Origin: Bipolaris cookei
Taxonomy: Eukaryota; Ascomycota; Dothideomycetes; Pleosporales; Pleosporaceae
NCBI GenBank assembly: GCA_002286855.1
Contig: NRSV01000021.1
Location: forward strand, 1-64,000
Length of the DNA: 64,000 bases
Direction of reading: 5' to 3'
Shown: piece by piece, positions 57,085 to 64,000 of the stretch
How positions within the stretch are numbered: position 1 is the stretch's first letter
Layout: every line of letters begins with the position of its first letter
The notes under the pieces: generated by a model
What the model was told of the DNA's origin: nothing
The model's input: the letters and a program-made list of their open reading frames with translations, nothing else
Databases searched by the model: none
Translations under genes and position numbers: made by a program

Positions 57085-57843
57085 GGTTGCTGATTATGAA
57101 ATGACTCTAAATACGAGAGATTGGCAAATGTAAAGATTTAGAGGATCAATCTTGCCACTGGCTAAGGTCAGTAGAATAGACAAGAAAACAGATTTAAATA
57201 CTTCTTATCCTCAAGCGAGGCGGGGAGGCGTGGATCTACCCACTCCATAGATTAAGCGCGCGCGTGGTTGCAAAGGTAACGAACGAGTAAGTTGAACACC
57301 GGGTAGATGGCAAACACACCCCGCACTGATGTTATACTATCCCTGTTGTGTGTATCGTGAAGGATTGCACTAATCCTTTCTGATCCCCCCCTTGCGTTGA
57401 TAACAAATCCTTCCCTTGCGTTGATGACAAATCCTATCCTTGCGTTCATAACAAGAATATCGGTATTCGATAGGTAAGTCGTATCGAGTTACCCCGCTAT
57501 ATGGCGGAGAAACGTTTTTAGAAAGACCACGGCTAATGTTCCTACGTATCGGCTATTTTGCTAATTCACTTGAAGCGTATGTTGAGTCTGGTTGGCGGAA
57601 GGCACTCATCTCCCGCGCGAAACCAGCAACAATAGCTCATCTACATAGTGCACAAATGTGCCAATCCTATCACCTTGGCGGGTTTCTAGTACTAATCACG
57701 GAAACTTTCCGAAAACACTACTTGGCTGCTATTTGCGAGCTTCGCGAAAGTCTCTCCTGGGGTGTAGCAAAGTAAAACAAGATATATATCGTACGGAATG
57801 CTAAGCCACCTGGCTTTACCAAAGTAATCTTGATCATTGCACA
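57085..57843. promoter_or_regulatory. Region between FMN reductase and P450 starts
   Basis: No gene is supported in these 759 bp; the small frames at 57252-57449 and 57536-57775 are not recognised. It contains the 24-bp tandem repeat and presumably both promoters. Confidence 0.45.
57389..57460. repeat. Three tandem 24-bp repeats
   Basis: The core CTTGCGTTGATAACAAATCC recurs at 57391, 57415 and 57439 with exact 24-bp spacing and a few changes. It lies about 300 bp upstream of the FMN reductase start and about 390 bp upstream of the P450 start. Confidence 0.85.
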
Positions 57844-59708
57844 ATGTTGGACATTTTTCTCAGCGAATCACTCCAGCACCCGGGCACCCGGCTTGCCTTC
57901 AATTTTACCATCACTATCTTCTCCATCGCCTTGGTTCGAGTAATTGGGAGCAGATTCTTGGCAAAGTACCGCCTGCGAGCATTCCCGTTGGTAAATGGAC
58001 CTGGCCTATTCGAGTCTGACAAAACATCGAGAGAAAACTTTTTGTTCAACGCCCAGAGCTTGTTGGACGAGGGGTACGCAAAGGTGAGCTACTCTAATTT
58101 ATCGAGGTATCAAGCGTAGATGATGGGCTGAGCTGAGTTTATTCCTTTGCCCCTGTAGTCCTCCAAGGCCTTTCGGGTACAGACAGACAACGCGCAGGTG
58201 GTGGTGTTGGCACCTGAATGCGCAAGCGAGATTCGAAATGACAATCGCTTCAGCTTCACTCACCTTCTAGCAGAGGTAAGCTGTTATTTGACGGGCACCA
58301 AAGCGATGCGAGGAGCTGACGATGGAAGCAATTAGGACTTTCTAGCACATATTCCTGCTTTTGTCAACTTTAGTCCACACAATGGCCTGAACGACATGGC
58401 AATAGACGTCTTGACAAAAAAGCTTAACCCCTCTCTTGGTAAGCTACAATCAATGCGTGTGAATGGGCGTAGGACTGACCGATGCGTATCTGGCAAGGCC
58501 TTGTTACCAAAGATGTTTCAAACGAGGCAACACTAGCGTTCCGCGACCAGTGGACGGATGATACAGGTATGTAGGCATGGGCTACGAGGTTCAACAATCA
58601 CGCTTCTAAGCTGACCGAGTAAAGAATGGCACTCGGTAAGCATGAAGGGAACTATTCTCGAGACTGTAGCACGGTTATCCTCGCGCGTCTTCCTCGGGCC
58701 AGAGCTCTGTCGGAACCCTGCCTGGCTACGAATCACCGTTGACTACACTACCGACCTATTTTTCGGGGTTGTAGCGCTGAAGAAATGGCGTCGCATTCTC
58801 CATCCTATCGTGTGGCGCTTCGTTCCAGAGGTCCGAAAGGTCCGCGAACAGATTGAAGAGGCGATACGCCTCATCCAGCCCGTCGTGGATAAGAGGATTG
58901 CTGAGTCTCGATCTTCAGCCGCCTCCTCGAGCAAGGTTAGGTATACGGACGCTGTTCAATGGGCCCACGAACTGGCCGATGGTAAGCCTTATCATCCGGC
59001 ATTACTGCAGCTCGGCTTCTCACTGGCAGCGATTCACACGACAACCGACCATCTAAGCCAGGCTCTTTACGACCTGTGTGCGTACCCAGAATATATAGAA
59101 CCTCTTCGACAAGAGTTGATTACTGCTCTAAAGGAGAGCGGCATGACCAAAGCTGGGTTGTTCAAACTTAAGCTCATGGACAGTTTCATGAAAGAAAGCC
59201 AGCGATTGAAGCCCGGAGCTATGCGTAAGTATTTCTCCCCCTACCCTCTGATATGATCTCATTGTCAATTCTAGTCATGATGCGACGTTTGGTAATGGAA
59301 GATGTTACTCTTTCCAATGGTATCTTTCTACCCCGAGGTACAGAAATTGGCTTTCCATTACGCTCGCATTTCGACCCGAAAGTCTACTCCGAGCCCGATG
59401 TGTTTGACGGATACCGCTATATGAAGATGGCAGATGATCCAGAGAAAGAGACGTTGCGCCACTTTGTCTCGACAAGTCCTGAGCATATGGGTTTTGGTTT
59501 CGGGAAACACTCTTGTCCAGGGCGCTTTTTTGCAGCGATCGAAGTCAAGATTGCGCTCTGTCATATCTTGCTTAAGTATGATTTCAAGCTGGCAGAGGGA
59601 ACAACACCTACTGTCATGAAAATGGGCTGGACTTTAGTTGCAGACCCCATGGCACAATTGATGATCAAGCGGCGCGAGGGAATCGACGAAAGTGTCCTTC
59701 TTGCCTAA
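57844..59708 (+). CDS. Cytochrome P450 monooxygenase, 520 aa
   Basis: There are six exons (57844-58083, 58159-58275, 58336-58439, 58499-58566, 58625-59224, 59275-59708), 521 codons in frame. The N-terminus has a membrane anchor (LAFNFTITIFSIALVRVIG). The I-helix region reads LAAIHTTTDHLSQALYDL, the ExxR motif is KESQR, and the haem loop is FGFGKHSCPGRFFA with its Cys ligand. The overall order resembles the fungal P450s of gibberellin and indole-diterpene pathways (PaxP/GA14-like), which oxidise terpenoid carbons. It is the last complete gene of the cluster before a transposon. The substrate is inferred from context only. Confidence 0.92.
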
Positions 59709-59960
59709 GTAAGGGGTGCTTACAGCGACCTCTTAAAAGTCTGATAGTGCAACCACCAGTCTACTCTACTAACGCATCAATCTTAATTTCTCTTTCTTAT
59801 TTAGTACTAGATAAATTTATTAAGAACAAATTTTTAAGCTTTCACGTTTTCTAGCTCTAGTTTTCTAAAATATATATCGTGCCCGGATTTGGATCATGTC
59901 TCGCCGAACATCATGACGCGTCTCAACACCACAACTTTGACGAGCAATAACTTAACAACC

Positions 59961-61790
59961 ATGGCTCCGATTGACGATGCGATTGCAAATTTGAACTCGC
60001 GAGAATCAGGAGAAAATATACGCTAAGATAGATTACTGAAAAATGGGGCGTTAATCGCTCAACGCTCGGGCGGAGGTGACAACGCGTGACAGGGTCAAAA
60101 GAAGCTGGTGACGCCTAACGACAAGTACTCAGCCCACAGCAGGAGTCGGAACTTTTACTATATATTGAAAAGCTTAATAAGTGAGCCTTACCACCTACGA
60201 GGCGAATGATCCAGAATTTCGCATCAGCAATAGCTAAACGAGAGGTTAGCGAGAGCTGGGTTACTCGCTTCATCAACCGACACCAAGATGAGCTCGTTTC
60301 AAAGGGGACTAGCACCATGGATCGTACGCGTCACCAGGCTTACTTCAACCGTCTGCATCAAAAGCTCGAGGAGTATTGCCTTGAAGCTGGTGATATATAC
60401 AATATAGATGAGAAGGGCCTCCTTGTTGGGGTCGTTGGCACAGGCAAGAGGATCTTCAGTAAGCGTTAATGGGATAAGAAGGAGATTAGAGTATTACTTC
60501 AAGATGTATCACGTGGAGTTTTAACTCTCCTGGCTTGCATATGCGCGGATGGCAGCTCATTACCGCCAGGCCTTATCTACGCATCAGTGCGAAGAGCTTT
60601 TGGATCAAACTGGGTAGAGGGAATCACTGTTGGTGAGCATGAGATATTTAGAACATCAACTCCAGCAGGATGAGTAATAATGACATTGGGTTGGCATGGT
60701 TTGAGCAGGTTTTCGATCGCTGCACGAAGAACAAATCAGGGAGATGGCGATTGCTTATTCTTGATGGCCATGAATCTCACCTCACAAACAAGTTTATAGG
60801 TTATTGCAATCGGCATAGGATACTCCTTATGGTGTTTCCTTCTCATCAAACCCACCTACTGCAATCGCTCGATGTGGTGATGTTTAAACCACTCTCTACT
60901 AGCTACTCGAATGAGCTCACTAACCATCTCCACAACGCCCAAGGCCCTGTCTCAGTTAAAAAGGGAAACCTTTTCCCGCTATTCTGGCAAGCCTGAAGCC
61001 CATTCTTTACTAAAACAACATCTTGAAAGCCTTTAGCGTCACCAGTATATAGGCAACAGATCCCGACGTTATACTTAAAAAGTTTAGCTTAACACCTAAT
61101 AAGAGCCACCACGAACGATCTCGGCTCTCTCCAAATGATTGGATTCATCTGAGACAGCTAGTACGAGAAGCTGCTGAAGATGGAGCTGAGAATGGAGTCA
61201 GAAAGCTCAGCACTCCACTCCATCATCTCCAGGTTCAAAATGAGCTATTATGTCATGAGAATAAGGGATTAAGAGCGGCTCTTTCACATAAACAGAATAA
61301 TAAAGGCAAGGGTGAAGCCCTAGATTTTCAACAACGCAAGGAATATCATGGTGGAGCGGTCTTCTGGTCACCTCGTAAGTTCCGCAAAGCTCGAGCTCGA
61401 GAAGCAGCTCGTGAGCACAAGTAGATGGAGGAGAAACTCCAGAAAGCACAGGCCAAGAAGGACCGTGGGGAGGCTCAATTGCAGCGTCAATTTGAGGGCG
61501 AGGAGAGGCGCGCTGAACGATTGAGACTTAATGCGATGTGTAAGCTCGAGCGAGCTGAGAAAACAGCTAAACGCGCGCGTAAAAAAGAAGCTCGCAACAC
61601 TGAAAAAGCTCAACACCAAGCTCCAAAGCGCAAGCTTAGAGCATCAAGAGCACCCAACTCTAAGAATAAGCGTCAAAAACTATCAGTGGTGGATGGATCT
61701 CTCGATGGAGCTGCATCTGCTTCATCATCTATCCCACCAAAGATCACGACGCGAAGCCGCAGCATTAAGGTCCCGCAAAAACTTAGATAG
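59961..61790 (+). pseudogene. Pogo-like transposase F, inactivated
   Basis: The strand reads MAPIDDAIANLNSRESGENI at 59961, then decays. Clear pieces follow: ESWVTRFINRHQDELVS, YNIDEKGLLVGVVG, LLILDGHESH and HQTHLLQSLDVVMFKPL. The charged tail is open at 61425-61790 (KKDRGEAQLQRQFEGEERR, ending IKVPQKLR). Stops occur at 60467-60469, near 60671, near 60994 and near 61422, and the frame also changes. It is closest to elements B and D in layout. No terminal inverted repeats were found, so the ends are eroded. It lies between the P450 and the right-hand PKS. Confidence 0.8.
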
Positions 61791-61800
61791 CATAAATTGA

Positions 61801-62628
61801 TCGCAAGCATCGATTTACTGTAAAATCATGTTTTTTTCCATATATCAAGCTATTATGTGGCGTTGTAGAGCTTTAAGTTTAAGATCGCGATAGTGTTGAT
61901 AGGTGGGCGCCTGATGTCCGTGTACGGTTGTCAGATGGAAACCCATCTGGTGGATTATGAGCCAAGCCAGCTGTCGCAGGAAAAAAATGTAACGTGTCAC
62001 TGTGTCGCAGCCTGTGCAAGGCTGCAGAAGCAATGACTTCAGCTGAGCCGAAGCGACAAGCCACTGTCACAGTAACAAGGATGCACAACCTCAACAATAA
62101 AAAGCAACAGCTATACACCATTAATAAATGAAGATGGTAGATAGCAGATCAATTCAATGATTGCCCACAAGCATCAAATCTGACAATGGTACAGTACTGT
62201 AGCGTTGCCGAGCTTTGTTATACATACGAGAGAGGAGTGTTGTTCAACACTTAAAAACAATTTATGGCTGAAGGAATGTCTCCTATGACACAATGGTATT
62301 TACTCACCATAGACCTCATATGTAAACAAAGTCTTTTACATAAGATCTACTTGTTTCCTGGAAGCTCTACTCTACCTTACAACCACACTTTGTGTGGGTC
62401 TGCTCTCCAACCCTACGTGCAGCCCATGCTCTCTATGCTCTTTCTTCATAATCATTTTAAGAAAGCAGTCATTTTGTCAAGAGGAAACTACAAGCTATAG
62501 ATTTTGATACGTAGAGATAGTAGGAAAGACACATACGAACAATATCGTGCATCATGTCTAATTTTGATTTTTATTGCGCGGCTGTGTGCTTTTGCTGACA
62601 CGCTGACCAAGCTCATCTATCCCAAGTT
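61801..62628. other. Gene-free stretch between transposon F and the right-hand PKS
   Basis: There are about 830 bp with only short frames of no family (62264-62500, 61879-62121). The right end is the 3' flank of the PKS. No repeat pair was found. Confidence 0.45.
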
Positions 62629-64000
62629 TCAGCTTCGCTCAAAGAGTAGCTTACTCTTCTCCGCCAAATTGCAGGCCAACTGAGTCATTGGAATGTTTTG
62701 CATGATGTCGAATACGGAGCACTCAACGGCCATCTCGCGGGCGATCCAGTTCCTCACTTCGACAGCCACAAGGCTATCGACACCATACGCGCTCAGAGGC
62801 TTGCCTGAGTCAATATCCTCCTCAGGTGTCATCATCAAGCTTGCTAGTCTTTCCACCATAGCTCTTGTAATGATCCGCACAGCCTCTTCGCTGATGGTGC
62901 CACACCGTATCAACTCTTCACGCAGCGAGACAACTTGCCCCTTGTTGGCTGAAGTTCCAGCGGCGCGGTTTCGCAGAGCACCGAACCGAGCATCGCATAT
63001 CCAGTACCATGCATCGTCATGCTCGTTAAAAGGCAGACCGCACATGACCTGGCCCGGATGTTTGGAAGGACCTTCGATGGCTGTCGCTAGCAGTCCGTGC
63101 AAATCGGATGTTTGCATGACCTTGAGTCCCATTGCCTTTACGTGGTCAACATATTCATCATGCTCAGCAACAAATCCCACTGATAAGAAGTAACCAATAT
63201 CGATGGTCATTGCAGGTAGTCCCTGACCTCGCCTGAATGCAGCAAACTCGTCCTGGAAGTTATTACCGCACCCATAGTTACCCTGCCCGCGATGGCCCAT
63301 AACGCCAGCCAATGAGGACAGCATTACAAAGAAGTCCATATTGCGCGGCAGAAGTTCGTGTAGGTTCCAAGTACCATAAACCTTGGGGCCGACTGTTGTG
63401 CGGACGTCATCAGCAGTCATTTTGTCAAAGAGACAGTCTTGCAACACCATGGCGCCAGTTACACATCCCTTAATTGGTGGCAATCCCTTGGCCTTCAAGT
63501 CATCAAGTACTCCTTGCAAAGCTGCTTTATTGGTAATGTCACAATCATAGGCCAAGGTTGTGACATTGTATGTATTCCTTAGCTGCAAGGCGAAGGCTTG
63601 ATTATCCGGCCCACTGACTGCAGAGCGAGAAAGGAAAATCAGATTTTGTGCGCCCTTTTCAGCCAGCCAGCGTGCAATCTCACGCGTGATGCCGCCTAAG
63701 CCAGCAATGACATAGGTACCGGCAGAGTGTATGCGTATGCGCGGGATGCGAGGCACGGCACGAACGACATCTGCTTCGTCGACGCGAACAACAACCTTGC
63801 CCATGTGCTTTCCTGCCTGCATGTGGCGGAAAGCCTTCTCTACATCAGACATGGTGAAGATCTGGAGCGGTGAAATAGGCTTGATGGACTTCTCTTGAAT
63901 CAGCTTCGCCGTGTCATGCCATAGTGCAATTGCTCGAGGTGTTGGATTGTTCTCAAACTCGAGAAGGTTTATACCAATATAGCTCTTGTTGTCTAAGAAT
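62629..64000 (-). CDS. Reducing polyketide synthase, 3' end (ER end, KR, ACP), partial
   Basis: The frame is open from the stop at 62629 to the window edge, so this is the C-terminal 457 or so residues of a larger protein. It begins within the end of an enoylreductase (IGINLLEFENNPTPR, then KPISPLQIFTM and HMGKVVVRV). The KR follows with YVIAGLGGITREIARWLAEK, catalytic MLSSLAGVMGHRGQGNYG, and IDIGYFLSVGFVAE. The ACP has YGVDSLVAVEVRNW. No release domain follows, as expected for a fungal HR-PKS. It differs clearly from the HR-PKS at 39917-48022. It could belong to this cluster or to a second one, since a dead transposon separates it from the P450. Confidence 0.9.
   Translation of the reverse strand, partial: FLDNKSYIGINLLEFENNPTPRAIALWHDTAKLIQEKSIKPISPLQIFTMSDVEKAFRHMQAGKHMGKVVVRVDEADVVRAVPRIPRIRIHSAGTYVIAGLGGITREIARWLAEKGAQNLIFLSRSAVSGPDNQAFALQLRNTYNVTTLAYDCDITNKAALQGVLDDLKAKGLPPIKGCVTGAMVLQDCLFDKMTADDVRTTVGPKVYGTWNLHELLPRNMDFFVMLSSLAGVMGHRGQGNYGCGNNFQDEFAAFRRGQGLPAMTIDIGYFLSVGFVAEHDEYVDHVKAMGLKVMQTSDLHGLLATAIEGPSKHPGQVMCGLPFNEHDDAWYWICDARFGALRNRAAGTSANKGQVVSLREELIRCGTISEEAVRIITRAMVERLASLMMTPEEDIDSGKPLSAYGVDSLVAVEVRNWIAREMAVECSVFDIMQNIPMTQLACNLAEKSKLLFERS

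Noticed and set aside
57536..57775. 79-codon plus-strand frame
   Set aside because: It shows no recognisable family or motif; probably chance.

Overview
The window comes from a filamentous ascomycete, most likely a Sordariomycete of the Hypocreales type. The signs are short GT-AG introns (about 45-110 nt), two Zn2Cys6 transcription factors, pogo/Fot1-like DNA transposons, a Tad-like LINE fragment, Ty3/gypsy chromovirus debris, and a large secondary-metabolite cluster. The species assignment is inference. I saw no tRNA, rRNA or CRISPR.

Region 1 (1-16,050) is a transposon graveyard. It holds a 313-bp tandem array made from rearranged LTR pieces, gypsy integrase/chromodomain debris, two LTR-like blocks, a Tad-like LINE tail and five pogo-superfamily elements. 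Three of those elements (7172-9261, 9264-11334, 11337-13469) abut with only a TA dinucleotide between them, and the middle one looks chimeric. The element at 11337-13469 is nearly intact apart from a frameshift in a poly-A run. A secreted subtilisin-like protease (16,353-19,058) and a decayed SnoaL/NTF2-like gene (about 19,255-19,640) separate this region from the cluster.

Region 2 (20,241-59,708) is a biosynthetic cluster. In order it holds: a flavin monooxygenase with a membrane C-terminal domain (+), an SDR (-), a membrane-bound O-acyltransferase (+), two Zn2Cys6 regulators (+,+), a UbiA prenyltransferase (-), a non-reducing PKS with SAT and TE (-), a highly reducing PKS divergent from it (+), an oxidosqualene-cyclase-family terpene cyclase (+), a salicylate-hydroxylase-like FAD monooxygenase (-), a second membrane-tailed flavin monooxygenase (+), an NADPH:FMN reductase (-) and a P450 (+). 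Exon models were built by hand; every completed model is in frame.

Inferred pathway: the HR-PKS makes a reduced chain that the SAT domain loads onto the NR-PKS. The NR-PKS makes an aromatic (resorcylic-type) acid, UbiA attaches a prenyl chain, a PaxM-like flavoenzyme epoxidises it, and the OSC-like protein cyclises it. Hydroxylation, oxidation, reduction and acylation follow. A soluble OSC-family cyclase in place of the usual small Pyr4-type membrane cyclase, with Glu replacing the catalytic Asp of DCTAE, is the most unusual point. The membrane tails of the two flavoenzymes are a second unknown.

Region 3 (59,709-64,000) holds a degenerate pogo element and then the 3' end of another reducing PKS (ER end, KR, ACP) running off the right edge on the minus strand.
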